Positions 38,528 through 48,311 are shown, numbered from the stretch's first letter. The stretch: DNA of 64,000 nucleotides from an uncultured Alistipes sp. (GCF_902388705.1 NZ_CABMQJ010000008.1:18864-82863); one strand, 5' to 3'. Numbers and translations are program-made. The notes: generated from the sequence alone by a model not told the origin.

Positions 38528-41206
38528 ATGGGAAAATCCCTTTATACGATTGTTTGCCTGCTTCTTGCGGCGGGGTGTGCTTCGGAACCGGGCGTGCGGC
38601 CCGGGGATTTGCGCTGCGAAAATTTGCATGCTCCGCTGGCTGTGGACAATACGCAGCCCCGTTTCAGCTGGAAAATCCATGCGGACGGGGCTTTCAGCCA
38701 GTCTGCCTATGAAATCCTGGTCGCTTCCGACAGCCTGCTGCTCCGGCCCGGGAGCGCCGATTTGTGGAGCTCGGGCAAAGTGGCGTCATCCCGCTCGGTC
38801 ATGGTTCCCTACGGGGGGCGGGAGTTGGCGGCGCCGTCGCTGGCTTTCTGGAAAGTGCGGGTCTGGGACGCGGCGGGCCGCTGCTCGGCATGGAGCCCTG
38901 CGGCCCGGTTCGGCGTCGGCATTCTCGACCGGGCCGGTTGGCCGGGACGTTACATCGGCATGGAGGGCGTGGGGGCCCCGCTGCTGCGCAAAGGCTTCCG
39001 CATCGACGGTAAAAAAGGCACCTACCTGCTCCATGTGAATTCGCTCGGGTACCACGAAGCCTGGCTCAACGGGGAAAAGGTTTCCGGCGAGGTGCTCTCC
39101 CCGGCGGTGTCGCAGCTCGACAAACGCTCCCTTGCGGTTACATACGATATGACACACCTTGTGCGGGAGGGGGCGAACGATCTGGTGCTGTGGCTCGGGC
39201 GCGGCTGGTACCGTCCGGCCACTTTCGGTGCTGCCCATGACGGCCCGCTCGTGAACGCCCGGCTGGATGAAGTGACTTCCGGGGAATGCCGTACGCTGTT
39301 GGCCAGCGACGGTTCGTGGACGGGGCGCGACAGCGGATATGCCGATACCGAGGGGACTACGTGGCTGCCGCTGCAATTCGGCGGCGAATGCGTGGACGGC
39401 GCGAAAGTGCCTGCGGGACTCTCGGCGGCGGAGCTGGACAACCTGGCATGGAGCCCCGTCGGGGAGGCGGATGTCCCGGCCGTGCACGTTACACCCCGGA
39501 TGTGCGAACCGAACTGCATCCGGGATACCGTGCTGCCCGTATCGCTGCGCCGGACGGCCGACGGTGTCTGGGTGGCCGACATGGGCCGTGCCGTCAACGG
39601 CTGGATCGAGTTGTACCTGCCTCCGATGGAAAAAGGCCGGAGGGTACGGATCGAATATTGCGACTGGCTCGCCGCCGACGGCAGTTTCCGCTCCCAGGAG
39701 GGAAATACCCTTTTCGAGGATGCCTATATCGCCGGCGGTACGGAAAGGGAGATTTTCCGCAACAAATTCAACCACCATGCGTTTCAATACGTTCGGATTT
39801 CCAATATCCCGGCGGCGCCCGTGCGGCTCGCCGCTTATCCGATTCAATCGGATTTCGGCGACGCCTCTTCTTTCGAGTGCTCCGACCCGGAACTGAATGC
39901 GATTTACGACATGGTGAAGTACACGTTCCGTAACCTTGCCTTCGGCGGCTATGTCGTCGACTGCCCGCATCTGGAACGTATGGGGTACGGCGGCGACGGC
40001 AACGCTTCGTGCAACAGTTTCCAGACCCTTTACGACGCTGCACCCCTCTATATGAACTGGATGCAGATGTGGGGCGACTGTATCCGTGAGGACGGCGGAA
40101 TGCCGCACAATGTGCCGAATCCCTATCCGGCCGGCGGCGGCCCTTATTGGTGCGGGTTTATCGTTACCGCCTCCTGGCAGACCTATCTCAACTACGGCGA
40201 CGACCGGCTGCTGGTGCGCTATTATCCCGCCATGCAGCGCTGGCTGGAGTATGCCGAACGCCATATGGCCGACGGCCTGCTCCGGCGCTGGCCCGATACG
40301 GATTACCGGGGCTGGTACCTGGGCGACTGGCTGGCCCCGTCGGGCGTGGACTATACGGCGCAGTCGTCCGTCGACCTGGTAAGCAACTGCTTCTTGAGCG
40401 ACTGCTATGCGACCATGGCGAAAATTGCGGCGCACCTGCAACATCCGGACGATGCGTCGTCGTACCGTGCGAAGCGCGATGCGCTGAACGGACGTATCCA
40501 TGCAGCGTTTTTCAATCCGGCGGGGAACTGTTATGCCACCGGTTCGCAGATCGACCAGATTTACCCGATGCTGGTCGGTGCGACGGACGAGGCGCTTGTT
40601 CCCGCCGTGACGGAACGCCTGTTCCGGACGACTCGCGAGCAGCTCGGCGGCCATATCGGCTGCGGGCTCGTGGGGGTGACCGTGCTGACGGAGTGGGCCA
40701 TCCGGAACGGCTGTGCCGATTTCGTCCGCTCCATGCTGAAGCGGCACGGCGAACCCGGCTACCTCCATATGCTCGACCGGGGGGCGACGACCACCTGGGA
40801 GAGCTGGAACGGCGAACGCAGCAAAATACATAATTGCTACAACGGTATCGGCGCGTGGTTCATCCAGGCGCTGGCGGGCATCCGCCCCGATGAGGCCGAA
40901 CCCGGTTACCGCCATGTGCTGATTGCCCCGCAGCTGCCCGAGGGCGTAGCGTGGGTGAAAGCGGCGAAGCAAACGCCTTACGGCACTGTTCGTGTCGAGT
41001 GGGAACTCGATGCAGACCGGTTCACCGCCCGGGTGGCGGTGCCTGCCAACAGCACGGCGACATTCTGCCTGCCTGCGGACGGAGCGGGATGCCGGGTGGA
41101 CGGCAGGAGGGTACATGCCTCTGACGACCGGATACGGCTGGAGAGCGGAGTGCATACGGTCGCCTTTGTGCGGGGAAACAAACAGGATAACCTTTTAAAT
41201 CATTAA
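38528..41206 (+). CDS. GH78 alpha-L-rhamnosidase, lipoprotein
   Basis: An 892-residue protein. The signal peptide with lipobox LLAAGC (Cys18) predicts membrane anchoring. The order is an N-terminal beta domain, a concanavalin-like domain with KAFRIDGKKG-type strands, an alpha/alpha-barrel catalytic domain beginning near residue 460, and a C-terminal beta domain. DCPHLERMGYGGDG (about 478-492) corresponds to the GH78 D-x-P-x-x-x-E-R-x-G-x-x-G-D motif holding the general acid, and TTWESWNGERSKIHN matches the second catalytic region. It would release terminal rhamnose. It sits 14 bp after the amidase-like gene. Confidence 0.88.
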   Translation: MGKSLYTIVCLLLAAGCASEPGVRPGDLRCENLHAPLAVDNTQPRFSWKIHADGAFSQSAYEILVASDSLLLRPGSADLWSSGKVASSRSVMVPYGGRELAAPSLAFWKVRVWDAAGRCSAWSPAARFGVGILDRAGWPGRYIGMEGVGAPLLRKGFRIDGKKGTYLLHVNSLGYHEAWLNGEKVSGEVLSPAVSQLDKRSLAVTYDMTHLVREGANDLVLWLGRGWYRPATFGAAHDGPLVNARLDEVTSGECRTLLASDGSWTGRDSGYADTEGTTWLPLQFGGECVDGAKVPAGLSAAELDNLAWSPVGEADVPAVHVTPRMCEPNCIRDTVLPVSLRRTADGVWVADMGRAVNGWIELYLPPMEKGRRVRIEYCDWLAADGSFRSQEGNTLFEDAYIAGGTEREIFRNKFNHHAFQYVRISNIPAAPVRLAAYPIQSDFGDASSFECSDPELNAIYDMVKYTFRNLAFGGYVVDCPHLERMGYGGDGNASCNSFQTLYDAAPLYMNWMQMWGDCIREDGGMPHNVPNPYPAGGGPYWCGFIVTASWQTYLNYGDDRLLVRYYPAMQRWLEYAERHMADGLLRRWPDTDYRGWYLGDWLAPSGVDYTAQSSVDLVSNCFLSDCYATMAKIAAHLQHPDDASSYRAKRDALNGRIHAAFFNPAGNCYATGSQIDQIYPMLVGATDEALVPAVTERLFRTTREQLGGHIGCGLVGVTVLTEWAIRNGCADFVRSMLKRHGEPGYLHMLDRGATTTWESWNGERSKIHNCYNGIGAWFIQALAGIRPDEAEPGYRHVLIAPQLPEGVAWVKAAKQTPYGTVRVEWELDADRFTARVAVPANSTATFCLPADGAGCRVDGRRVHASDDRIRLESGVHTVAFVRGNKQDNLLNH

Positions 41207-41210
41207 TGAT

Positions 41211-41660
41211 ATGTCACTTGAACAACAAATTTCGAAAGGTATCATGGAGGCGATGAAAGCCAAAGATACCGTGCGCCTGGGCGCACTGCGCAATGCCAAG
41301 AAGTACATTATCGAAGCCAAGACCGCCGGCCCGGAAATTGCCGAACTCCCTGACGCCGACGTGCTGAAAATCATTTCCAAGCTTGCCAAGCAGGGAACCG
41401 ACTCCGCGGCGATTTTCGCCGGACAGAACCGTCCCGACCTCGCCGCCGAAGAGCTGGCCCAGGTCGCCGTTTTCCAGGAATTCCTGCCCAAGCAGCTGAC
41501 GGCCGAGGAGCTGACAACTGAGGTGAAAGCCGTAATCGCCGAAGTCGGCGCCACGTCGATGAAAGAGATGGGCAAGGTGATGGGCGCAGCCTCGAAGAAA
41601 CTCGCCGGACGTGCCGACGGCAAAGATATTTCGGCCAAGGTCAGGGAACTGCTGTCGTAA
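41211..41660 (+). CDS. GatB/YqeY domain protein
   Basis: A 149-residue YqeY-family protein (MSLEQQISKGIMEAMKAKDTVRLGALRNAKK, and TSMKEMGKVMGAASKKLAGRADGKDISAKVRELL near the end). YqeY resembles the tRNA-binding C-terminal domain of GatB; its role is not established. Length is typical. It begins 4 bp after the rhamnosidase gene and appears to share its transcript. Confidence 0.92.
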   Translation: MSLEQQISKGIMEAMKAKDTVRLGALRNAKKYIIEAKTAGPEIAELPDADVLKIISKLAKQGTDSAAIFAGQNRPDLAAEELAQVAVFQEFLPKQLTAEELTTEVKAVIAEVGATSMKEMGKVMGAASKKLAGRADGKDISAKVRELLS

Positions 41661-41672
41661 GCCGCTGTGCCG

Positions 41673-42827
41673 ATGAAGCGTTTGCTGCTCGCGCTTTGCT
41701 GGATTGTCGCGGCGCAGGCCGTTTGCGCCCGCAAACCTGCCGTGCGGTTCGACCTGCCGTATACGGTCGAATACGGCAAGTATGTCGTGACGGTCGAAAC
41801 TTCTGCGGGGCCGCGCCGTTTTGTCTTTGATACGGGGGCTTCGCGGACGACAATCAGCGGGCGGTTGAGCCGCGAACTGGGACTTTCGGAGGTGGACAGG
41901 GGCCTCGTCGGCGATTTCGAAGGCCATCGGCAGTCGCTCGCCTATGTGCAGGTGCCTTATCTGCGGCTGGGCGGGGCCGTGTTTACCGACAAGCGGGTGG
42001 TTGTCCTGCCCGACAGCTCGTATATTTTCCGTTGTCTGGGCTTTGACGGTATAGCAGGCGGCGATTTGCTGCGTGATTTCGTCGTGCGGATGCCAAATGC
42101 CGATTCGACGATTACGCTGGCCGGCGACATTCGCCTGCTGGGGGAGTGCGTCCGCCGGGATGCGGCCCGTATCCATTTTGCCGGGAACACTCCCGTGATT
42201 GCTGCCGTGCTGCGGAACGGAAAGTCCCGGATGAAAACCTACATGAAATTCGATACCGGTTCCGCCGCCCTTTTCGACTGCCGCTACGACGAGTGTCTGG
42301 CATTGCTCGAAAGGGGAATCCTCCGCGACGTGCGCCGTACCGAGGGCCACTCCGGCAATCTGGGGTGGAGCAACCGTTCGGTCGTCGGTGATGCCGTGCG
42401 GGGTGTGGTGCCGGAGTTCGTGTTGGCCGGACAACGGCTTGCCGCGATGCCGCTCGAGATCACCCACGGCTCCTTCAGCAAACTGGGCTGCGGACTTTTC
42501 CGCTGGGGAACAGTCGTAATCGACTATCCCGGCCGCCGCTTCTGGCTGCTGCCGCATGCCGCACAGCCGGAGCCGCCCGATGCTTCGGTGATGAATGTCA
42601 CCGTAGCGCTCGACGGCGGACGGTTGGTCGTGGGGCAGGTCTGGGACGAAGCCCTCGGGACGGTTATCGCGCCGGGCGACCGCATCGTCCGCCTGGGAAC
42701 GGTGGAGGTAGAGCGGGTCGACCCCTGTGCTTTCATCCGCGGCGAAGTACGGCCGGACAAACCCGAACTGACAGTTGAACGCAAGGATGGAACCCGTGTG
42801 CGGGTCCCCGTAAAACGAATGGAATAA
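41673..42827 (+). CDS. Retropepsin-like aspartic protease with C-terminal PDZ domain
   Basis: A 384-residue exported protein (signal peptide MKRLLLALCWIVAAQAVCA). Two pepsin-like halves each have an Asp-Thr-Gly motif: FVFDTGASRTTISG (near residue 51) and KFDTGSAALFDC (near residue 191). A PDZ-like domain occupies about 305-384 (VIAPGDRIVRLGTVEVERVD). The family is widespread in Bacteroidetes and its substrates are unknown. The ATG at 41673 is chosen over a GTG at 41667. It overlaps the next gene by 1 bp. Confidence 0.83.
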   Translation: MKRLLLALCWIVAAQAVCARKPAVRFDLPYTVEYGKYVVTVETSAGPRRFVFDTGASRTTISGRLSRELGLSEVDRGLVGDFEGHRQSLAYVQVPYLRLGGAVFTDKRVVVLPDSSYIFRCLGFDGIAGGDLLRDFVVRMPNADSTITLAGDIRLLGECVRRDAARIHFAGNTPVIAAVLRNGKSRMKTYMKFDTGSAALFDCRYDECLALLERGILRDVRRTEGHSGNLGWSNRSVVGDAVRGVVPEFVLAGQRLAAMPLEITHGSFSKLGCGLFRWGTVVIDYPGRRFWLLPHAAQPEPPDASVMNVTVALDGGRLVVGQVWDEALGTVIAPGDRIVRLGTVEVERVDPCAFIRGEVRPDKPELTVERKDGTRVRVPVKRME

Positions 42828-43738
42828 TGCACGTACTGGAATACCTGCACCGCAATGTCAAGACCGTCGCCATGCCGACGGCCATGGTGGTCGGGGCGCT
42901 GCTGTGCCGTCCCGTGACAGCCCTCGAAGCGTGGACGGGACAGATGATTACGCCGACGCTGATTTTCCTGATGCTTTTCGTGACGTTCTGCCGCGTGAAA
43001 CCCCGGCAGATGAAACCCTCCATGCTGCACCTGTGGCTGCTCCTGTTTCAGGTCGTGGTGAGCATTGCCGTCTATTTCGCTTTGTTGCCGCTGAACGAGA
43101 TTGTGGCGCAGGGGGCGATGATTTGCGTGCTGGCTCCCGTGGCGATGGCCGCGGTGGTGATTGCCGGTATGCTCGGGGCCAATGTCCCGACGATGGCGAC
43201 GTACAGCCTGCTGTGCAATATGGTGATTGCACTGGTCGCTCCCGTCGTCCTGTCGTTCGCCGGGACGGGGGCCTGCACCTTTACGCAAATACTGGCACGG
43301 ATTGCGCCGCTGCTGATTATGCCTTTCGCTGCGGCGCAGTTCTGCCGTTTGGTGCTGCCCGGGACTGCCAAATGGATCGGCGACCACAGCCAGATTTCAT
43401 TCTATATGTGGCTGGCGTCGCTGATTGTGATTATCGGACGTACGACGGCTTTCATTATCGACCTGCACAATGCATCGCTTTCGACCGAATTGTGGCTGGC
43501 GTTTGCCGCGCTGGTAATCTGCCTGGTGCAGTTCAAGGTCGGCCGTACGCTCGGCCGCCGTTACGGCGATGCGCCGGCCGGCGGGCAGTCCCTCGGACAG
43601 AAGAACACGGTGCTGGCTGTCTGGATGGCGCAGTCGTTCCTCAACCCGATTGCTTCGATTGCCCCGACGGCCTATATCGTCTGGCAGAACTTCGTGAACT
43701 CCTGGCAGATTTACCGTTACGACCGGCAGAAACGATAA
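42827..43738 (+). CDS. Bile acid:sodium symporter (BASS) family transporter
   Basis: A 303-residue membrane protein with nine to ten segments. The layout and motifs TPTLIFLMLFVTFCRVKP, APVAMAAVVIAGMLGANVPTMATYSLLCNMVIA and WMAQSFLNPIASIAP match the BASS/ACR3 superfamily (Na+-coupled organic anion carriers). The exact substrate is not predictable. Last gene of the six-gene run; the start overlaps the protease stop (TAATG). Confidence 0.78.
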   Translation: MHVLEYLHRNVKTVAMPTAMVVGALLCRPVTALEAWTGQMITPTLIFLMLFVTFCRVKPRQMKPSMLHLWLLLFQVVVSIAVYFALLPLNEIVAQGAMICVLAPVAMAAVVIAGMLGANVPTMATYSLLCNMVIALVAPVVLSFAGTGACTFTQILARIAPLLIMPFAAAQFCRLVLPGTAKWIGDHSQISFYMWLASLIVIIGRTTAFIIDLHNASLSTELWLAFAALVICLVQFKVGRTLGRRYGDAPAGGQSLGQKNTVLAVWMAQSFLNPIASIAPTAYIVWQNFVNSWQIYRYDRQKR

Positions 43739-43854
43739 GAATTCCTTCGGCGGACGTAGCTTCCGGGCTTTATGCCGGTGCAAGAGCGTCTGCCGGCCTG
43801 TTTCCGGGGCAGCTGTCATGGAGTTATAGAAGGCAAGTTGACGGTAGAGGGCGG

Positions 43855-44220
43855 CTATTTCCGGAAGATGAAATAGACGGCCAGAATCAGGCACATGAAT
43901 CCCGCGAGGTGGTTCCAGCGCAAGGTGTCCGATTTCATGAAGACCAGCACGAAAAGCGCGAAGACCGAAAGCGATACCACCTCCTGAATTACTTTCAGCT
44001 CCCAGAGCGAGAACGGGCCCCCGTACTGCGTCGAGCCGATGCGGTTGGCCGGTACCAGGAAACAGTATTCGAACAGCGCGATGCCCCAGCTCAACAGGAC
44101 GACAGCGGTGATGCCGAAACGTTCGAATTTGGATTTGAACGCGATATGGCCGTACCATGCGAGCATCATGAAGGTGTTCGAAACGACGAGCAGGCTGACA
44201 GTGGCGATTGCTTTGAACAT
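43855..44220 (-). CDS. DMT-family membrane protein (DUF486)
   Basis: A 121-residue protein with four hydrophobic segments. It is typical of DUF486: SNTFMMLAWYGHIAF, SWGIALFEYCFLVPANRIGS, QYGGPFSLWELKVIQEVVSL, FMCLILAVYFIFRK. It resembles half of a drug/metabolite transporter and probably dimerises; its substrate is unknown. A -7 box TATTTTTG (44243-44250, minus strand) precedes it by 22 nt. Confidence 0.88.
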   Translation of the reverse strand: MFKAIATVSLLVVSNTFMMLAWYGHIAFKSKFERFGITAVVLLSWGIALFEYCFLVPANRIGSTQYGGPFSLWELKVIQEVVSLSVFALFVLVFMKSDTLRWNHLAGFMCLILAVYFIFRK

Positions 44221-44242
44221 ATATTGCTGGGCTAAAACGTCG

Positions 44243-44250
44243 CAAAAATA
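44243..44250 (-). promoter_or_regulatory. -7 box (TATTTTTG) for the DUF486 gene
   Basis: An exact TAnnTTTG match on the minus strand in the 47-bp divergent spacer. Confidence 0.5.
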
Positions 44251-44267
44251 TTAAAATTTTTCATACG

Positions 44268-45065
44268 ATGACTATTTCCGGACAGAAATACGCATTGATC
44301 ACCGGGGCCGCGTCGGGCATCGGCCGTGAATATGCCCGTCAACTGGCTGCGAAAGGGTATAGCCCGGTGCTGGCCGACCGGGCCGAAGCGGTGGAGGTTG
44401 CGGCGCAGGAGATTGCGGCGGAATACGGCGTCGAAGCATTGCCGTTGCGTGTCGACCTTGCGGAACCGGATGCCGCAGGGCGGATTTTCGCAGGGACCGA
44501 AGAGCGGGGAATCCATATCGATGTGCTGGTCTGCAATGCGGGTGTCCTGCTTTTCGGGGAACTGGCTTCGGCGTCGCCGCAGGCGGTCGGCCGGATTATT
44601 TCATTGCATTGTACCGTCACTTCGCAGTTGTGCTGCCTCTATGCCGGACAGATGCAGCGCCGCGGCTGCGGCGGGCATATCCTGCTGATGTCGTCGGCAA
44701 CGGCCTGGACGCCCTATCCTACGATTGCAGCCTATTCCGCGACGAAGGCCTATCTGAAAACCTTCGGACGGGCGCTTCACGACGAGTTGGCGGACAGGGA
44801 TATTCGGGTGACGACGGTATTTCCCGGAGCTGTGGACACTCCGTTTTACAAACTCGGCGACGCATGGCGCCGCCGGTTTATTCGTTGGGGTGTGATGTCT
44901 ACGCCGCAGGAGGTGGCCCGCAGGGGCCTGAATGCACTTTTCCGGGGTCGCAAGCGTTGTATCCCGGGAGTTTTCACGAGGCTGTGCGTGTGGGGTTCCC
45001 GACTGGTACCGGACTGGGCGGTGCGTGCGGCGTTCCGTTCGCAGTTCGTACAGCGCCGGTTATAA
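44268..45065 (+). CDS. Short-chain dehydrogenase/reductase
   Basis: A 265-residue SDR. It has the cofactor loop TGAASGIG (residues 11-18), VCNAG, catalytic Ser in LMSSATAW and YSATK (Tyr/Lys), and the PGAVDTPF segment after the active site. The aspartate in LADRAEAV suggests NAD(H). The substrate is not predictable. It converges with the HAD gene so closely that the two stop codons are adjacent (TAA/TTA at 45063-45068). Confidence 0.88.
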   Translation: MTISGQKYALITGAASGIGREYARQLAAKGYSPVLADRAEAVEVAAQEIAAEYGVEALPLRVDLAEPDAAGRIFAGTEERGIHIDVLVCNAGVLLFGELASASPQAVGRIISLHCTVTSQLCCLYAGQMQRRGCGGHILLMSSATAWTPYPTIAAYSATKAYLKTFGRALHDELADRDIRVTTVFPGAVDTPFYKLGDAWRRRFIRWGVMSTPQEVARRGLNALFRGRKRCIPGVFTRLCVWGSRLVPDWAVRAAFRSQFVQRRL

Positions 45066-45725
45066 TTACCGGAGCAGCGCGTCGAGGTCGGTGATGTCGC
45101 GGAAGTCGTCGATGATCCAGTCTGCGGCGGTTTCTTCGGACAATGTCTTCCGGTCATGCGTCGTCGCCAGCGCCACGATGCGGCCGGCACCTGCGCGCCG
45201 GGCTGATTCGATACCGGCCTTGGCGTCTTCGAAAACCACGCATTCCGCAGGCGTCAGCCCCAGTTCGGCGGCGGCTTTCCGGTATATCTCCGGGTCGGGT
45301 TTGCAGCGGGTCACCATGTCGCCGCTGATTCGGACGTCGAAATAAGGCCCGATATTGCATTTTTCCAATACGAAGTCGACGTTGGGCTTGTAACCCGACG
45401 AACCTACGGCGCAGCGTATGCCTGCCGCGCGGAGTTTTTCGAGCAGGGGCACCAACCCGGCCACCGGCTCGATTTCGGGGGCGTATATCTCCCGGTACAA
45501 GGATTCTTTCTCTTCGGCGAGCGCCGCGAGTCCCTTTTCGCGGATTACCTCTTCGGGCATGATGAGCCGCATGATGTCGTCGTTGCCCATGCCGAACGCC
45601 TGTCCGAGTTTCTCTTTCCATCCGTGTACGCCGTAGCAGTCGCAGAAAATCTCGAACGCCCGGAGGTGGACGGGAGAGTTGTCCACGAGCGTTCCGTCCA
45701 TGTCGAATATTGCACCTTTAATCAT
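45066..45725 (-). CDS. HAD-superfamily phosphatase (beta-phosphoglucomutase-like)
   Basis: A 219-residue protein starting MIKGAIFDMDGTLVDNSPVH (Asp8 and Asp10 of DxD). The four-helix cap follows; motif II is AVGSSG, the motif III Lys is in RCKPDPEIY, and motif IV is VVFEDAKAGIESARRAG. Cap and motifs fit the HAD-IA beta-PGM/YcjU group; sugar-phosphate substrates are likely. The start at 45725 is set by motif I. A -7 box lies at 45746-45753. Confidence 0.87.
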   Translation of the reverse strand: MIKGAIFDMDGTLVDNSPVHLRAFEIFCDCYGVHGWKEKLGQAFGMGNDDIMRLIMPEEVIREKGLAALAEEKESLYREIYAPEIEPVAGLVPLLEKLRAAGIRCAVGSSGYKPNVDFVLEKCNIGPYFDVRISGDMVTRCKPDPEIYRKAAAELGLTPAECVVFEDAKAGIESARRAGAGRIVALATTHDRKTLSEETAADWIIDDFRDITDLDALLR

Positions 45726-45745
45726 AGATTCCGAATTTTTCAGCC

Positions 45746-45753
45746 CAAAGATA
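45746..45753 (-). promoter_or_regulatory. -7 box (TATCTTTG) for the beta-PGM-like gene
   Basis: An exact TAnnTTTG match on the minus strand, 20 nt before the ATG, so the gene need not depend on the upstream DUF5686 transcript. Confidence 0.55.
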
Positions 45754-45785
45754 GCCAAAATCTTCGGGTTTGGGGGAGCGTTCGG

Positions 45786-48299
45786 TCAGAATTTGAGGTT
45801 CATGCTCAAGTTGACGGCGAAGTTCTGTATGTCCTGTCCCGGTTTCGGGTCGCGGTGGGTGACGCGCCAGATGCAGTCCACGCGCAGCAGGCGGAAGATG
45901 TTTTCGACCCCGAAACCTACCTCCACGTAGGGATCGGATACCGACGACATGCCGCGCGGAAAGAGCAGGGGCGCCTGCGTCCCGGGCAGGCTGCCGTCGT
46001 TTTCCTCCGAAAGCGTGCCCCATACGCCTTTGCAGACCAGCACTTCGCGCCATTTGAGTTTTTTGACGAGCGGAATCCGTCCCAGCAGCACGCCGTTGAA
46101 ATGGTGCTCGAAGAAGAGCGCCACCCAGGCGTCCGAGGCGAATTCGTAGAAGTTCATGCACGAGAAAGCGTACGGGTCGTAAAAGTAGGTGCCGTTGCCT
46201 TCGTGTATCTTGAGCAGCGGATAGGGCACCCTGCCGAAGATTTTGCCGCCCTGGAGCGTGATGTTCGAATAGCCGAGCGGTGGCAGTTCGGGCTTGTAAT
46301 GGATGCCGCCCTCGAGGCGGTAATATTCGTAGCCGTCGCTCATCACGCCGGGAAGTCCGGCCGAGAACCCGAGTGTCACGATGGGGTAGACCGAGCCCAT
46401 GTACTGTTTGTCGAACGGCATGCGGTAGATGCTTTCGTTCTTCGAAATGCGCATGCCCACATGCACCGATGCGTCCGATACCGAATTGACAATCCGCCCG
46501 TCGGGACGAACCAGCGGCACATATTTGTTGCCGTAGATTTTCTGGATGCGCGCCCCTGCGAAGTTGCTGATGCCGTGGCTCCATTCGTGTTCATAGTCCG
46601 CTTCGCCGCGGTTGACCATCGAGAGCCGCGAGTCGCCGCGCGAGAGGAGCGAACTCAAGATGTTGCTCTCGGTCAGGGCATTCTGGCCCGCACCGAGCTG
46701 CATGACGTCGTGACGGCCCGAAACGGTCAGCTTGCGTGTCAGGCGGCGGTTGAAAGCAAGCTCGACGCTGCCGCCGCCCTTGAACATCCCGTCGCGCGTG
46801 CCGTAGGCCGCGTACCCCGAAAGGCGTATGCGGCGGCTGACGGCCGAGGTCGTGCGGAATCCGGGCTGCATGCGGAAACCTTCCAGCCGGTTGAAGCTGG
46901 CCAGTTTATAGTAGGGGCCGATGCCGATGTATTTGGTGTTCCAGTAACCGACGATGACGGTGTTGATCAGTGTGTAGATGTTGCGGTAGAGCGGCACGTT
47001 CTGCACCGAGTCGACCATGGCGTAGATGCCTTTCTCCTTTTCGCTCAAACGGTAGGGGCGCGCCTGTTCCCAGAACGCTTCGTCCTTGCGGTTTACCTCC
47101 TCTTCGTCGCGGATGACGACGTTGTTGTCCATGCGTATGACCTCGTCGGGAATCGGTTCCCCGATCCGCACGTCGGTGTAGGCCACTTCGCGCGTGCCGA
47201 TAAACGAGGTCAACTTCGACGAATCGGCCGTCGAAATCGAGAACTCGGCCGATACGCGGTCGCGGCTGCGGAACCAGGTGCTATCGCGCACAATCCGGTT
47301 CTCGTTTTCAAGCCGCAGGTGTTTAATCCAGTTGACGTTGACACCCTTGGGCATGCGGGCCGAAGCCGATTGCAGGGCGTACGACGCCGAGTCGATGTTG
47401 ACTTCGCCGTCGAGAACCGGCGTCGAGAACCGTTTGGGGTGGAAACGTATTTTATAGGTTTTGCGGCCGTCGACCTGCATGCTGTCTACGAGGAAGTAGT
47501 CGTAATAGAACAGTCCCCCGTCGGCGAGCGGGCTGGCGAAACGGACGTTGAAGATGTCGATGAAGTTGTCGTAGAAGTTGACGTTGCCGTGCATCTGGCC
47601 TGTGAACTGGGCGATGGCGAAGCTGTCCTCGACGCCCGATACGCGGTTGGCGCGGATGATTTCGCGCGAAAGCGAGGGATTGCGCTTGCTGTGGTAGTAA
47701 TCGGCCTTCGTTTCCGAAATCATGGCCGGCAGGTAGGCCTGCCCCGTAAGCGCCGAGGTGTCGACGTATTCGAATACGAACCCGAAGTTGCGCTGCAGGC
47801 GTTTGCTGCGGAAGCGCGGCTTGATGTTCGTCAGGTCGAGTTCCATTTTGGTGTAGGTCGCGCAGTTGTAGCGCTCGTATTCGTCGGGGTTGTTCAGCGC
47901 TTTGCGGCGTATGACCCGCTTGAGTATCGGGTGGGCCGGGTTCTCGCCGGGAGTGATGACGACGTTGCCGATGCCGAACTCCACGGATTCGAGTGTAAAA
48001 TCGACGTGGTTGAAGCTGTGCGGTACGAGGGGTTTGGTCTGGGGGGCATAGCCGACCATCGAAGCCTGCACACGGCTTACCGTATCGCGGGTTTCGAGCG
48101 TATAGACGCCCTCCTCATCGGTCGTAATACCCGTTGTGGTGCCGGGGAATACGACGCTCACGAACTGCATGGGGGTACCGTCTGCGGCGTCCGTGACCCG
48201 GCCGCGGACGCGTGTGCTTTGTGCCTGCAAACCGGGGCACAGCAGCATTGCCACCATTGTCAGGAGCAGTTGCCTGTATGTATTTTCACCGCGAAACAT
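45786..48299 (-). CDS. DUF5686/CarboxypepD_reg outer-membrane protein
   Basis: An 837-residue exported protein. The signal peptide (MFRGENTYRQLLLTMVAMLLCPGLQAQ) is followed by a carboxypeptidase-regulatory-like domain (VRGRVTDAADGTPMQFVSVVFPGTTTGITTDEEG) and a large beta-rich region ending in NLSMNLKF, typical of DUF5686 barrels related to the Omp85/surface-antigen fold. Its role is unknown; it may be in outer-membrane assembly or transport. The start at 48299 is preferred over an extension to 48335, because a -7 box lies between them. Confidence 0.82.
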   Translation of the reverse strand: MFRGENTYRQLLLTMVAMLLCPGLQAQSTRVRGRVTDAADGTPMQFVSVVFPGTTTGITTDEEGVYTLETRDTVSRVQASMVGYAPQTKPLVPHSFNHVDFTLESVEFGIGNVVITPGENPAHPILKRVIRRKALNNPDEYERYNCATYTKMELDLTNIKPRFRSKRLQRNFGFVFEYVDTSALTGQAYLPAMISETKADYYHSKRNPSLSREIIRANRVSGVEDSFAIAQFTGQMHGNVNFYDNFIDIFNVRFASPLADGGLFYYDYFLVDSMQVDGRKTYKIRFHPKRFSTPVLDGEVNIDSASYALQSASARMPKGVNVNWIKHLRLENENRIVRDSTWFRSRDRVSAEFSISTADSSKLTSFIGTREVAYTDVRIGEPIPDEVIRMDNNVVIRDEEEVNRKDEAFWEQARPYRLSEKEKGIYAMVDSVQNVPLYRNIYTLINTVIVGYWNTKYIGIGPYYKLASFNRLEGFRMQPGFRTTSAVSRRIRLSGYAAYGTRDGMFKGGGSVELAFNRRLTRKLTVSGRHDVMQLGAGQNALTESNILSSLLSRGDSRLSMVNRGEADYEHEWSHGISNFAGARIQKIYGNKYVPLVRPDGRIVNSVSDASVHVGMRISKNESIYRMPFDKQYMGSVYPIVTLGFSAGLPGVMSDGYEYYRLEGGIHYKPELPPLGYSNITLQGGKIFGRVPYPLLKIHEGNGTYFYDPYAFSCMNFYEFASDAWVALFFEHHFNGVLLGRIPLVKKLKWREVLVCKGVWGTLSEENDGSLPGTQAPLLFPRGMSSVSDPYVEVGFGVENIFRLLRVDCIWRVTHRDPKPGQDIQNFAVNLSMNLKF

Positions 48300-48303
48300 T
48301 TTA

Positions 48304-48311
48304 CAAAAATA
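48304..48311 (-). promoter_or_regulatory. -7 box (TATTTTTG) directly before the DUF5686 gene
   Basis: An exact TAnnTTTG match ending four bases before the ATG at 48299; it predicts a leaderless message. Confidence 0.5.
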
